The position numbers were made by a program, and so were the translations under genes. This document shows positions 17,805-26,788 of a stretch of 64,000 nt of DNA, one piece after another (position 1 is the first letter of the stretch; each line of letters opens with the position of its first letter). The notes below the pieces were generated by a model. That model did no database searches, was not told the DNA's origin, and saw only the letters and a program-made list of their open reading frames with translations. The stretch is from Deltaproteobacteria bacterium HGW-Deltaproteobacteria-15 (GTDB taxonomy: Bacteria; Desulfobacterota; DSM-4660; Desulfatiglandales; HGW-15). Where the stretch lies: the NCBI GenBank assembly GCA_002840535.1, contig PHBH01000006.1, positions 1-64,000 on the forward strand, written 5' to 3'.

Positions 17805-20402
17805 ATGAGTATCTTCGACGAAATCGCCCGAATCGTCGGACCTGAGAACATCTCCACCGAACGCATCGAGTGCCTCTGCAATTCCAGGGACATGTCCGTC
17901 CATCAAGGCATCGCTGAAGCGGTGGTTTACGCCAGAACCACGGAACAGGTGTCCGCCATCATGAAGCTGGCCCACAGGGACAAGGTTCCCGTGACCCCAC
18001 GAGGTTCTGGCACCAGCACCACGGGCGCCGTTCTTCCGGTGCGAGGGGGGATCCTGCTGGATCTTCACCTGATGAACAAAATCCTGGAAATAAACAAGCA
18101 GGATTTCTATGCGCGGGTCGAGCCGGGCGTAATCTGCATGCAGCTCAATACGGTTCTGGGCAAGGAAGGGCTCATGTTTCCGCCGAACCCCGGGAGCGAG
18201 ATCATTGCGACGATCGGCGGCATGGTGTCGACAAACGCGAGCGGGCACAGGGCGGTCAAATACGGAACCACCAAGGACTATATCAAGGGCCTCAAGGTCG
18301 TACTTGCGGATGGAACCATCATCGAGACCGGGGGCATCACTCCGAAGACTTCGCTCGGATATGACCTTACCCGGCTTTTCTGCGCTGCGGAAGGAACCCT
18401 TGGGATCATCACGGAGATCATCTGCAAGCTGGAACCCAAGCCTGAGTATGGCGCGCTCGCTCTCGCCGTTTTCGGCGATGTCAATGCCGCAGGCGATGCG
18501 GTGACGGAGGTGACCACCTCCGGGATCAAGCTGGCTGGCTGCGAGATCATGGACAAGTTCAGCCTCAAGGTGGTTGAAAAGGCGCTCGGCAAGGACGTGA
18601 GCAAGATCGAAGCCCTTCTCATCATGGAAGCGGACGGGAACAAGGAAGTCGTGGTCCGCGATATGAACAGGATCGGCGAGATCTGCAAGAAATACCATGT
18701 GCAGGAATACGAATGGACCGATGTGCCTGCGCGCAGGGAAGAGATGATGAGGGCGAGGGGGGGATTGGTTCCCACACTTTCACGCATCAAGCCGGGGAAC
18801 CGTCTCGTGGCCATTACAGAGGACCTGGGCGTTCCTTCGACAAAAATTCCGGAGACGATCCGGAGGGCTCAGGAGATCTCCAAGAAGTACAATATCATCA
18901 TCGCAACCTTCGGGCATGTAGGTGACGGTAACGTGCACACTACCTTTGTGTGCGATGTGAGAAACCGCGAAGACTGGAACCGTTTGAAGCCCGCTGCCGA
19001 GGAACTGGTCAAGACGGCTCTCGAGATGAAGGGCACATTGAGCGCCGAGCACGGGACCGGGCTCACACGCTCCCCGCATATCGAGCTTCAGCTCGGTCCT
19101 GCAATGGAGGTAATGAGAAAGGTCAAACAGGCCCTGGATCCGGACGGGATACTGAACCCCGGGAAGATGGATCTCGAAAAAGGCAAGAAGACCGATCTCT
19201 ATGACCATTTCGCCTTTCAGCCCCTCATTGACAATCCTCAGGGCGTCAACTCCTATGGCAAGGACGTCGACGATGAGGTGCTGGCCTGCATCCATTGCGG
19301 CTTCTGCAGGCTTGGATGCCCAACCTTTAGCGTAAGCCAGAAGGAATCCAGAAATGCCCGCGGGAGAAATGCCCTGGCCTTCTACCTGCTGAACGGAACC
19401 ATCGAGCCGTCAAAGGAACTTTCCGAGGCCTTTTACACCTGCACCACCTGCCAGGCCTGCACCTACTTCTGCCCCGCCAGGATCAAGGTGGACGAGATCG
19501 TGGAAGGCGTCAGGAAGAAGATGTACAAAGCGGGATTCGTGCCCGAAGGGATACTTGGGGTCAGGGAAAACATCCTGAAGACAGGAAATGTGTTTGCGAG
19601 CGCCAAGGCCGAGCGGATCTCCATTTATCCTCCTTCTCTCAAGGAAAAAGCGAAGAAAGGGGAACTGAAGTCAAAGGCCTCTACGCTCCTGTTCATGGGC
19701 TGCGTGCCGAGTTACCTGGATATGAAGATGGTGCCGAGCCTGCTGAAACCCCTCGATGCAGCCGGGGTGGATTATACGACGCTTTCCACTGAAGAGGGCT
19801 GCTGCGGGTTCCCGCTTTACCTGATGGGGGCCGGCGATTTCGAAGATCACGCAAAAAAGACCATCGAGAAGATCAAGGCTACCGGGGCCAAGGAACTGGT
19901 TACGCCCTGCGCCGGCTGTTTCAAGACCTTCAAGAAGATCTACCCCAAAGTGGCGGATATGGGAATCGAGGTTTACCACTCCATCCAGTATTTCGACAAG
20001 CTGATCAAGGAGGGGAAGCTCAAGTTCAAAACCGATGCGGCTCAGAAGATTACGTACCACGACCCGTGCGATATCGGCAGAGCGTTCCAGATCTTCGAAG
20101 AACCCCGTAACATCCTGAAGGCCATCCCGGGGGTGGAATACGTGGAGATGGCCAGGAACAGACTCCAGGCCCGTTGCTGTGGAAGCGGCGGCGGCGTGAG
20201 TGCCTACGTCCCCGAGATGTCAGCGCAGATTGCCGCGGAGAGGGTGAGGGATGCCCTGGCCGTGGGCGCCGAGGTGATTGTCTCGGGCTGCGCAGCATGC
20301 AAGGACAACCTGAGAAAAGGGGCAAAAGCCATACCCAAAGGCGAGCGCGGAAAGATCAAGGTGATGGATATCACCGAAATCGTCGCCTCGGCAATGGAGT
20401 AA
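17805..20402 (+). CDS. FAD-linked oxidase fused to Fe-S/CCG subunit (GlcD-GlcF type)
   Basis: An 865-residue fusion. Residues about 1-460 are a PCMH-type FAD-binding oxidase (TPRGSGTSTTGAVLP, GTTKDY, AEHGTGLTRSPH), as in glycolate and D-lactate dehydrogenases. Residues about 480-600 carry two 4Fe-4S motifs (CIHCGFCRLGCP and CTTCQACTYFCP). The C-terminal half has two CCG domains (EEGCCGFPLY, ARCCGSGGG) of the heterodisulfide-reductase type. It would oxidise a 2-hydroxy acid and pass electrons through Fe-S clusters to a quinone or other acceptor; the substrate is not determined. GGAGG lies 9 bases before ATG and a good promoter lies upstream. Confidence 0.9.
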   Translation: MSIFDEIARIVGPENISTERIECLCNSRDMSVHQGIAEAVVYARTTEQVSAIMKLAHRDKVPVTPRGSGTSTTGAVLPVRGGILLDLHLMNKILEINKQDFYARVEPGVICMQLNTVLGKEGLMFPPNPGSEIIATIGGMVSTNASGHRAVKYGTTKDYIKGLKVVLADGTIIETGGITPKTSLGYDLTRLFCAAEGTLGIITEIICKLEPKPEYGALALAVFGDVNAAGDAVTEVTTSGIKLAGCEIMDKFSLKVVEKALGKDVSKIEALLIMEADGNKEVVVRDMNRIGEICKKYHVQEYEWTDVPARREEMMRARGGLVPTLSRIKPGNRLVAITEDLGVPSTKIPETIRRAQEISKKYNIIIATFGHVGDGNVHTTFVCDVRNREDWNRLKPAAEELVKTALEMKGTLSAEHGTGLTRSPHIELQLGPAMEVMRKVKQALDPDGILNPGKMDLEKGKKTDLYDHFAFQPLIDNPQGVNSYGKDVDDEVLACIHCGFCRLGCPTFSVSQKESRNARGRNALAFYLLNGTIEPSKELSEAFYTCTTCQACTYFCPARIKVDEIVEGVRKKMYKAGFVPEGILGVRENILKTGNVFASAKAERISIYPPSLKEKAKKGELKSKASTLLFMGCVPSYLDMKMVPSLLKPLDAAGVDYTTLSTEEGCCGFPLYLMGAGDFEDHAKKTIEKIKATGAKELVTPCAGCFKTFKKIYPKVADMGIEVYHSIQYFDKLIKEGKLKFKTDAAQKITYHDPCDIGRAFQIFEEPRNILKAIPGVEYVEMARNRLQARCCGSGGGVSAYVPEMSAQIAAERVRDALAVGAEVIVSGCAACKDNLRKGAKAIPKGERGKIKVMDITEIVASAME

Positions 20403-20405
20403 ACA

Positions 20406-20440
20406 TAGGTCTCATAGGACCTATATGACCTATATTTTTC
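20406..20440 (+). terminator. possible terminator or attenuating hairpin
   Basis: Near-palindrome ATAGGTC at 20406-20412 with GACCTAT at 20428-20434, plus an inner ATAGG/CCTAT pair, followed by ATTTTT. It lies between the oxidoreductase stop and the ligase start. It may reduce rather than stop read-through. Confidence 0.45.
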
Positions 20441-20472
20441 CCAATTCGATCATTTGAAAGGAGGACCGGGAC

Positions 20473-22056
20473 ATGTTGTCGAGCAGATGGATGCATGCAG
20501 GGACTGTGCTCAAGATGAATGCCATCAACTATCCTGACAAATTAGGATGGCAAGACAAACTCCATGAATATACCTTTAAACAGTGGAACGACCGGGCCTG
20601 CCGCCTGGCCAACGGTCTTATCGATCTGGGCGTCAAGCACAAGGACACCTTTGCCGTGATCGCCTTCAACCGGGGCGAATGGATGGATATCTATGCGGGA
20701 TGCGCCAAAGGTGGGCAGTCCATTGTGCCGCTCATGTTCAGGCTGGCGCCGCCCGAGATCGAATACATTGTCAAACACTCCGAAGCCAAGGCCCTCATCG
20801 TTGAAAAACCTTTCGTCGATCTGATCAACGGCATCAAGAAGAATCTGGCCATTCCGAAGAACGGCTACATCTACCTGGGGGAAGGTCCAGCGCCCGAGGG
20901 ATATATCCATTACGAGGAGTGGCTCAAGAAGTCCTCCCCCAACGAAGTACGTTATGAAGTGGATGGGGACGACACCTGGACGGTCATGTACACCTCCGGA
21001 ACCACCGGCAGGCCCAAAGGCGTTATCCGGACGCACGAAAGCTACATGGCCCAGTATTACCTGAACGACATCAACATGGGGGTCCGGCCCACCGACAAGG
21101 TGATGCTGGTCATGCCCATGTGTCATGTGAATTCGATATTCTACTCTTTCCCCTACACGCTGGTAACCGCCCCTGTATTCGTCTACAACATGGTGAGCTT
21201 CGACCCGGTCGATCTTCTCAAGACCATCGAGAAGTACAAAATCACCTTCACCTCCCTTGTCCCCACCCACTACATCATGATGCTTTCCCTGCCTGATGAC
21301 GTGAAGGGGAAGATCGATGTCTCCTCCATCCGGCAGCTGCTGATCTCTTCGGCGCCCGCCAGGAAGGAAACGAAGCTCGCGATCATGGAGTATTTCAAGA
21401 ACGCCGAGCTCTGGGAGGCATACGGGTCCACTGAAGGCGGGCTCGTCACCCTGCTCCGCCCCGAAGATCAGTTGACGAAACTCGGTTCCATCGGAAAAGA
21501 GATCTTCGGCACGGACCGGATCAAGATTCTGGACGAGAACAGAAAAGAGGTGCCGGATGGACAGGTGGGCGAGCTCTTCTACAGAACCCCCATGTTGTTC
21601 AAGGAATACCTCAAGGAGCCGGAGAAGAGCAAACAGGCCTTTGTCGGGGAATGGTCCTCTGCCGGGGACATGGTAAGGCGCGACGAGGACGGGTACTATA
21701 CCCTGGTCGATCGTAAGGCCAACATGATCATCACCGGCGGCGAGAATGTCTATCCCTCCGAGGTGGAGGGAGCCATAGGCTCTCACAGCGCAGTGAGGGA
21801 CGTGGCCGTCATCGGCATTCCCGATACCAAGTGGGGGGAGGCTGTGAAAGCCGTTATCGTGCTCAACGGCGGGTTCGAGCCGAGCGAAAACCTGGCCAAG
21901 GAGATCATGGAATCGACCAAAAACAAGATTGCAGGATTCAAGCGGCCCAAAACGGTCGATTTCATCAAGGATGAAGATATGCCGAGAACGCCCACAGGAA
22001 AGATCCTCCACAGGATTCTGAGGGAAAAGTACGGCAAGTGGAGCGACCATAAATAG
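20473..22056 (+). CDS. acyl-CoA synthetase (AMP-forming)
   Basis: Adenylate-forming ligase of 527 residues that activates a carboxylic acid to its CoA thioester. P-loop YTSGTTGRPKGV near residue 175, the A5 motif EAYGSTEGG, the hinge region GDMVRRDEDGYY and VDRKANMIITGGENVYP, and the catalytic Lys in TPTGKILHR near the C-terminus are all intact. GGAGG lies about 9 bases upstream of ATG. It sits between the FAD/Fe-S oxidoreductase and the thiolase-like gene on the same strand, so it probably feeds the same pathway. The chain specificity is unknown; the sequence resembles medium/long-chain or aryl ligases. Confidence 0.9.
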   Translation: MLSSRWMHAGTVLKMNAINYPDKLGWQDKLHEYTFKQWNDRACRLANGLIDLGVKHKDTFAVIAFNRGEWMDIYAGCAKGGQSIVPLMFRLAPPEIEYIVKHSEAKALIVEKPFVDLINGIKKNLAIPKNGYIYLGEGPAPEGYIHYEEWLKKSSPNEVRYEVDGDDTWTVMYTSGTTGRPKGVIRTHESYMAQYYLNDINMGVRPTDKVMLVMPMCHVNSIFYSFPYTLVTAPVFVYNMVSFDPVDLLKTIEKYKITFTSLVPTHYIMMLSLPDDVKGKIDVSSIRQLLISSAPARKETKLAIMEYFKNAELWEAYGSTEGGLVTLLRPEDQLTKLGSIGKEIFGTDRIKILDENRKEVPDGQVGELFYRTPMLFKEYLKEPEKSKQAFVGEWSSAGDMVRRDEDGYYTLVDRKANMIITGGENVYPSEVEGAIGSHSAVRDVAVIGIPDTKWGEAVKAVIVLNGGFEPSENLAKEIMESTKNKIAGFKRPKTVDFIKDEDMPRTPTGKILHRILREKYGKWSDHK

Positions 22057-22082
22057 AACTCATTTGACTGGAGGAAACCCAC

Positions 22083-23279
22083 ATGTTGACCAAAGCGTTT
22101 ATCCCTTACGGTGGCTATTATTCATCTCCCTTCTGCCGCTGGCAGGGGAGCATGGCGAACGAGAACGCCATCTCGCTTGCGGCGAAAACGGCGAGGAACT
22201 GGTTTCTGAACAAAAAACTGGATCCGACCGTGCTGGAATACATGTATTTCGGCATCACCATTGCCCAGTATCAGTTGTTCTACAGCCACACCTGGGCCGC
22301 GGCCATGCTCGTCGATAATGCCAAACCGCTTCCGGCACTCATGGTCCATCAGGCCTGCACCACCTCGACCACATGCATCCATCTTGCAGCCGTAAATATC
22401 GAGGCAGGCACTTATCAAACCGCCTATGCCCTCATGGCAGACCGCTGCTCCAACGGGCCGCACACCATCTGGCCCAATCCACTCGGTCCGGGCGGCGAGG
22501 TCATCTCCGAAAATTGGCTGATGGACAACTTCAACCGCGATCCGAACGCCGGATTGAAGATGGTACAGACGGCCGAGAATGTGGCCAAGGAGGCCGGGAT
22601 CACCAAAGAGGAATGCGATGCCGTGACATTGCGGCGATACCAGCAGTACGCGGACGCAATCGCCAACGACAGGGCTTTCCAGAAGAGATACATGTTCCCG
22701 GCAGAGGTCGTCCTTTCCAAGAAGAAGACCCTCCTCATCGAGACCGATGAAGGGATCATGCCCACCACTGCGGAAGGACTTGCCAAACTGAAACCGGTCG
22801 AACCGGGCGGGGTGATCAGCTTCGGCGCTCAGACCCATCCCGCAGACGGCAACGCCGGATTCATCATCACCACAAGGGACAAGGCCAAGGCGCTGAGTGC
22901 GGATCCCAAGATCGAAGTCCAGATCCTCTCCTATGGTTTTGCGAGGGAAAAGCGAGGCTTCATGGCCGCGGCCCCTGTTCCGGCCGCCCGGATGGCCCTT
23001 CAAACCGCAGGGCTGAAAATTGGCGACATGAAGGTGATCAAGACCCACAATCCCTTTATCGTCAATGACATCAACATGGCCAAGAAGTTGGGCAATGACG
23101 TCATGAAGATGAACAACTACGGCTGCTCCCTGGTGTACGGCCATCCACAGGGCCCCACCGCGGGAAGACTTATTGCAGAGCTCATCGAGGAACTCGCAAT
23201 CCTGGGCGGAGGCTATGGTCTTTGGGCCGGGTGCGCTGCAGGCGATACCGGCGCTGCCATGGTCTTCAAGGTAGGCTAG
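22083..23279 (+). CDS. thiolase family protein
   Basis: A 398-residue thiolase-fold protein. The nucleophile is in HQACTTSTTC near residue 93, where ordinary thiolases have NRxCxSG; the catalytic His motif is GHPQGPTAGR and the second Cys is in WAGCAAGDTGAA. Both cysteines and the His are retained, so it can in principle cleave or form acyl-CoA, but the surrounding motifs deviate from degradative thiolases and are closer to the divergent thiolase-like (SCP-x type) branch. ACTGGAGG precedes the start. It ends the ligase operon and is followed by a strong terminator. Confidence 0.82.
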   Translation: MLTKAFIPYGGYYSSPFCRWQGSMANENAISLAAKTARNWFLNKKLDPTVLEYMYFGITIAQYQLFYSHTWAAAMLVDNAKPLPALMVHQACTTSTTCIHLAAVNIEAGTYQTAYALMADRCSNGPHTIWPNPLGPGGEVISENWLMDNFNRDPNAGLKMVQTAENVAKEAGITKEECDAVTLRRYQQYADAIANDRAFQKRYMFPAEVVLSKKKTLLIETDEGIMPTTAEGLAKLKPVEPGGVISFGAQTHPADGNAGFIITTRDKAKALSADPKIEVQILSYGFAREKRGFMAAAPVPAARMALQTAGLKIGDMKVIKTHNPFIVNDINMAKKLGNDVMKMNNYGCSLVYGHPQGPTAGRLIAELIEELAILGGGYGLWAGCAAGDTGAAMVFKVG

Positions 23280-23302
23280 AACAAAGGTTTGCTCAGTCTA
23301 AG

Positions 23303-23337
23303 GCCGCTTCGCTGAAAATGCGAGGCGGCTTTTTTTT
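23303..23337 (+). terminator. rho-independent terminator
   Basis: Stem GCCGCTTCGC (23303-23312) with GCGAGGCGGC (23320-23329), one G-T pair, 7-base loop, then eight T. It closes the thiolase operon and faces the convergent acyl-CoA dehydrogenase gene. Confidence 0.9.
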
Positions 23338-23455
23338 CGATGACCGCGATTGCTGCAGTATGGAGGAGCGAGCTCCTGATCGCGATCCTCAACATGGAAT
23401 GGCAACCGGGAGGTTGCTTCTACAGAAAGAGCACAAAGTACCAAGATCCGGAAGA

Positions 23456-24661
23456 TTACAGAAGACTCGAATCTATAAAGTCCATGTTCAGCTTCTTGAG
23501 GATTCTTACCATGTTGTTCAGCTGGACCTCCACGGTCCCTTCATACATCTCCACGATCCGGTTGTCCCTGTATCTTCTTTCCACGTCCTGTTCCAGGAAA
23601 TAGCCGTACCCTCCAAAGACCGTGATCGTCTCATCGATGATCTTCTTGGCCGTTTCCGGCACATGATGTTTGACCATGGATGTAAAAAGAGGAAGAGTGG
23701 CAAGATCCTTCTCGTTCTTCTGATCGCACATCCACGCCGCGAAGTAGGTGAGATATTTGACCGACATGAGTTGGCTCCAGAGCCTTCCGAGCCTGTGTCC
23801 TATCGCCTGAAAATCGATAATCGGCTTTTGAAACTGTCTTCTCTCCCGTGCATGGTTAAGGGCTTTCAGAAACGCTCCCTCGGCGTTGCCGAGCGCCTGC
23901 GCCGCGATCTCAATCCGGCTTTCATCGAGGAACCCAAGGACGGTGTTGAGCCCCTTTCCACGCTCGCCGACGATGTTTTTCTTCGGCACCTTGAGCTCGT
24001 GAAATACGAGCTCACCGCTCGAAGTGGTCCGGATACCCATCTTGTGCGGGATTTCGTTGATCTCCAGCGACCCGGACAGCCGGGAGGAAGGGTCCTTTTC
24101 CACGAGGACGGTTGTCATGCCTTTTCCCGGCGCCGCATCCGGGTCATCCTGGGCCAGGACGATGAAATAGTCCGCGTAAGCCGCATTGGTGGTGAAGATC
24201 TTGGTCCCGTTCAGGACGAAGCCATCCGACTTTTCAACCAGAGTCGTCTCCATTCGTGTGAGATCGCTCCCGTGGTCCGGTTCCGTGAAGCAGACGCCGC
24301 AGATCCAGTCCCCCCTGGTTATCGGAGTCAGATATTTCCGGCGCTGCTCCGCAGTTCCGAAGATCCTTACGATCTTTGCAGGGAGGTAGGCAAGATGAAT
24401 CGCCATGCCGATTCCTGAGTCCGCCTTGCAGAACTCCTCGACGATCAGGACGTTTTCGAGCACCCCCATCCCGCCGCCGCCGACTTCTTCCGGGTAATCC
24501 ATCCCGACGAAGCCGAGCCCTCCCGCCTTCTTGTACAACTCGCGAGGGAAACGGTGATTCAGCTCGCATTCGTGCGCCACTTCAGGCTTGAATTCCCCCT
24601 TTGCAAATTCCGCGGCTGCCTTTTTGATATCCTGCTGCTCCTTGGACAAGGAAAAATCCAT
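23456..24661 (-). CDS. acyl-CoA dehydrogenase
   Basis: FAD-dependent acyl-CoA dehydrogenase, 401 residues, forming the alpha,beta double bond in acyl-CoA and passing electrons to ETF. Family blocks: the N-terminal helix LSKEQQDIKKAAAEFA, CGVCFTEPDHGSDL (FAD/substrate site), KIFTTNAAYAD, RRQFQKPIIDFQAI, GGYGYFLEQDVERRYRD, and the catalytic glutamate in MYEGTVEVQ near residue 372. GGAGGTGG lies just before the ATG. It is convergent to the thiolase operon. Substrate length or ring type is unknown. Confidence 0.93.
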   Translation of the reverse strand: MDFSLSKEQQDIKKAAAEFAKGEFKPEVAHECELNHRFPRELYKKAGGLGFVGMDYPEEVGGGGMGVLENVLIVEEFCKADSGIGMAIHLAYLPAKIVRIFGTAEQRRKYLTPITRGDWICGVCFTEPDHGSDLTRMETTLVEKSDGFVLNGTKIFTTNAAYADYFIVLAQDDPDAAPGKGMTTVLVEKDPSSRLSGSLEINEIPHKMGIRTTSSGELVFHELKVPKKNIVGERGKGLNTVLGFLDESRIEIAAQALGNAEGAFLKALNHARERRQFQKPIIDFQAIGHRLGRLWSQLMSVKYLTYFAAWMCDQKNEKDLATLPLFTSMVKHHVPETAKKIIDETITVFGGYGYFLEQDVERRYRDNRIVEMYEGTVEVQLNNMVRILKKLNMDFIDSSLL

Positions 24662-24785
24662 TCCACCACCTCCATTGGGTATAGGATGCCGTCATCGACT
24701 TTATCACCTGAGTCTCCCGTCTATGAAATGCAGTGAGTAAGGATCCGGGCCCGTAGGATCAGCTTTGGTTATCCCCGGAGGAGAT

Positions 24786-24911
24786 TCAATTTTGATGAAC
24801 CCGTAAAAAGTTGAAAATACCCTTTTTTCGTCATCCCGGCCCCGCATCAAGTGCGGGGCCGGAATGACGACTTCTTACGATATTGTCAATTTTGATACTC
24901 CCGTAAAAAGT
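24786..24911. repeat. direct repeat around a GC-rich hairpin
   Basis: A 26-bp motif (TCAATTTTGAT...CCCGTAAAAAGT) occurs at 24786-24811 and again at 24886-24911 with about 3 differences. Between them lies an 18-bp inverted repeat, 24829-24846 with 24852-24869 (17 of 18 paired, 5-base loop). The stretch looks like an interspersed repeat element and holds no gene. Confidence 0.7.
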
Positions 24912-24925
24912 CTGTTGAGCGTACC

Positions 24926-25040
24926 TGTCATTTCGACCGAGGGGAGAAATCTGGTCTTTGAGTCGTTCTATGGGGCCAAGATCTCTCCCCCGGCGGTTGC
25001 CCCGGACCTGATCCGGGGGTTCGCCGGGCTCGAAATGGCA
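24926..25040. repeat. nested inverted-repeat element
   Basis: Outer arms TGTCATTTCGA (24926-24936) and TCGAAATGGCA (25030-25040) pair at 10 of 11 positions, inner arms GGGGAGAAATCT (24941-24952) and AGATCTCTCCCC (24979-24990) at 11 of 12, and a further CCCCGGA/TCCGGGG hairpin lies within. It is a REP/MITE-like intergenic element adjacent to the direct repeat above. The open frame across it is repeat-derived, not a gene. Confidence 0.65.
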
Positions 25041-25170
25041 GAGGAGTGGACCTTTGTGCCGGCACGATTTGGTTGCTCATAATACAAGCCCTCAGCGCAC
25101 TGTCAATGTTTATCAGATCCAACCAACTTTCACTGGAAGTATCTCTTCTTGTTGGGTATCATCTCCGGTC

Positions 25171-25863
25171 ATGAGCAAAGGCAATAAAAGCCCGAGAAAA
25201 AGTTGTGTCCGCTGCGGCGAGTGCTGTCTCGGTTCGAGTCCTTCGCTGCACATCAAGGACCTGCCCCTCCTGGAGACAGGAGTCATCCCGAGAAAGGCCC
25301 TCTTCACCGTAAGAAAAGGAGAAACGGTCTGGGACAATATTTCGCGGCGCGTCACGGTCGCCGACCGGGAGATGATCAAGGTCAGGGAGAGGGAAGAGAG
25401 CGGCAAAGGATGTGTGTTTTATGATGAAGCCGGGAAGGCTTGCAGCATCTACCTCCATAGACCCGCTCAATGCTCGGCAATGAAGTGCTGGGATCCTTCC
25501 GATTTTCTAAAGGTCTACTCCAGTCCGAAGCTGGAGAGGAGCCATCTCCTTTCCGGAGGCGCCCTGACCTTGATCGCGGAGCACGAAAAAAGGTGTGCTT
25601 ACGGAAAGCTTGAGGATCTGGTCGCGCAAATCCGGGATAATGGAGAGGAGTCTGTTCGGGAGATCCTGAACATGTTGAGGTTCGATTCTGATTTGAGGCC
25701 TATGGCATCTGAAAAGCTCGCCATCGAAAGCTCCGAATTGGACTTTCTTTTCGGCAGGCCGCTGACCCGGACCATACGAAAATATGGGCTGACGGTCATT
25801 CAGCAGTCGGATGACTCCTTCCTTCTCACCTCGTCGGCATGTCAGCAGGAGGAGAGAGGATGA
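25171..25863 (+). CDS. YkgJ-type cysteine-cluster protein
   Basis: A 230-residue protein with an N-terminal YkgJ-like Zn/Fe-binding cysteine cluster: CVRCGECC at residues 12-19, then GCVFYDEAGKACSIY and RPAQCSAMKCW. The C-terminal half (about 110-230) has no domain I recognise. ATG 25171 is chosen because the cluster follows directly; an upstream in-frame start at 25054 would add repeat-encoded sequence. Its TGA overlaps the ATG of the activase-like gene (ATGA), so the two are translationally coupled and probably act together. Confidence 0.8.
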   Translation: MSKGNKSPRKSCVRCGECCLGSSPSLHIKDLPLLETGVIPRKALFTVRKGETVWDNISRRVTVADREMIKVREREESGKGCVFYDEAGKACSIYLHRPAQCSAMKCWDPSDFLKVYSSPKLERSHLLSGGALTLIAEHEKRCAYGKLEDLVAQIRDNGEESVREILNMLRFDSDLRPMASEKLAIESSELDFLFGRPLTRTIRKYGLTVIQQSDDSFLLTSSACQQEERG

Positions 25864-26636
25864 CGACGGACTGCGTGCTCGGGATTGATATCGGTTCCGC
25901 GAGCTCAAAAGGGGTTCTTTTGAGAGACCGGGCGGTGATCGGCTCTTGTACGCGCCCGTCCGGAGGCAGTTTTCAATATTCCGCCGAGAAGATCCGGGAG
26001 ATCCTGCTTCGGTCCGGCGGTCTGTCTTCAACGGGAATAGCACGCACTGTCGCAACCGGATATGGGTCCCAGCAGGTTCTCTACGCGGACGAAGTCAGAA
26101 CGGAAATCTCCTGCCACGCAAAAGGCGCCTTTTTTCTGCTTCCTTCGGTGAGGACCGTTATCGATGTGGGAGACCTGTACAGCAAAGTCTTTCGCCTCGA
26201 TGGGGAGGGCAATGTGGCGCAGTTCGTTTTGAGCGGAAAATGCGCCGGCGGAAGCGGCAGGCTGCTCCAGATCATTGCAAGGGTTCTGCAGCTCAAGGTG
26301 GAAGAGATCGGCGAGATCTCACTCAGGTCGAAAAAGAGAGTCGACTTCAGCACGGGCTGCGTGGTCTTTGCCGAGTCCGAAGCGGTCTCCAGGATCGCAG
26401 AGGGGGCAACGAAGGAGGATCTCCTCGCCGGGATCCACCATGCCCTGGCGTCCCAACTGAACAGCCTTGCGGACAGAGTGACGGTTGATATGGATCTCGC
26501 CATGGTTGGAGGGGGCGCGAAGGATATCGGTCTTGTCAGAGCCATGGAAGAGATCAGGGGCCATCGGGTTCTTGTCCCTGCCGACCCTCTCATTACCGCC
26601 GCATTGGGTGCTGCCCTCTTCGCCGCAGGTTGCTGA
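25860..26636 (+). CDS. acyl-CoA dehydratase activase-like ATPase (BadF/HgdC family), variant
   Basis: ASKHA-fold ATPase of 258 residues, related to activases of 2-hydroxyacyl-CoA dehydratases and benzoyl-CoA reductases. It keeps GIDIGSASSKG at the N-terminus, the two bridging 4Fe-4S cysteines (KCAGGSGR near 127 and STGCVVF near 166) and the MVGGGAKDIG phosphate motif. The usual GGQDSK motif is replaced by VGDLYSK near residue 102, unlike the second activase at 43696. AGGAGAG precedes ATG 25860. It is coupled to the cysteine-cluster gene, and no dehydratase subunits are adjacent, so its partner is unknown. Confidence 0.82.
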   Translation: MTTDCVLGIDIGSASSKGVLLRDRAVIGSCTRPSGGSFQYSAEKIREILLRSGGLSSTGIARTVATGYGSQQVLYADEVRTEISCHAKGAFFLLPSVRTVIDVGDLYSKVFRLDGEGNVAQFVLSGKCAGGSGRLLQIIARVLQLKVEEIGEISLRSKKRVDFSTGCVVFAESEAVSRIAEGATKEDLLAGIHHALASQLNSLADRVTVDMDLAMVGGGAKDIGLVRAMEEIRGHRVLVPADPLITAALGAALFAAGC

Positions 26637-26705
26637 ATTGGAGTCTTCCCGGATTGGAATGCGACATCTTCCGCTGATGTCACCGCTGCATCAGAGACGG
26701 AAAAC

Positions 26706-26734
26706 TTGATAATGGATATGAAAAGAACTATTTT
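26706..26734 (+). promoter_or_regulatory. candidate promoter for ppdK
   Basis: TTGATA (26706-26711) and TATTTT (26729-26734) with a 17-base spacer, about 55 bases before the ppdK start. A fair match to the housekeeping consensus; not otherwise supported. Confidence 0.4.
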
Positions 26735-26788
26735 GGACTGAATTCTTCTCTTTCCGTATTGATAAAACCATAAACTGCGGAGGGCGCT

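Noticed and set aside
20542..22050. 502-codon minus-strand frame opposite the acyl-CoA synthetase
   Set aside because: The plus-strand gene has every adenylate-forming motif; the antisense frame has none.
23222..24418. 398-codon plus-strand frame opposite acyl-CoA dehydrogenase
   Set aside because: It crosses the strong terminator and lies opposite a complete acyl-CoA dehydrogenase; no domain is recognisable.
24864..25082. 72-codon frame across the inverted-repeat element
   Set aside because: Its sequence is encoded by the repeat element (VISTEGRNL type peptides), with no ribosome site.
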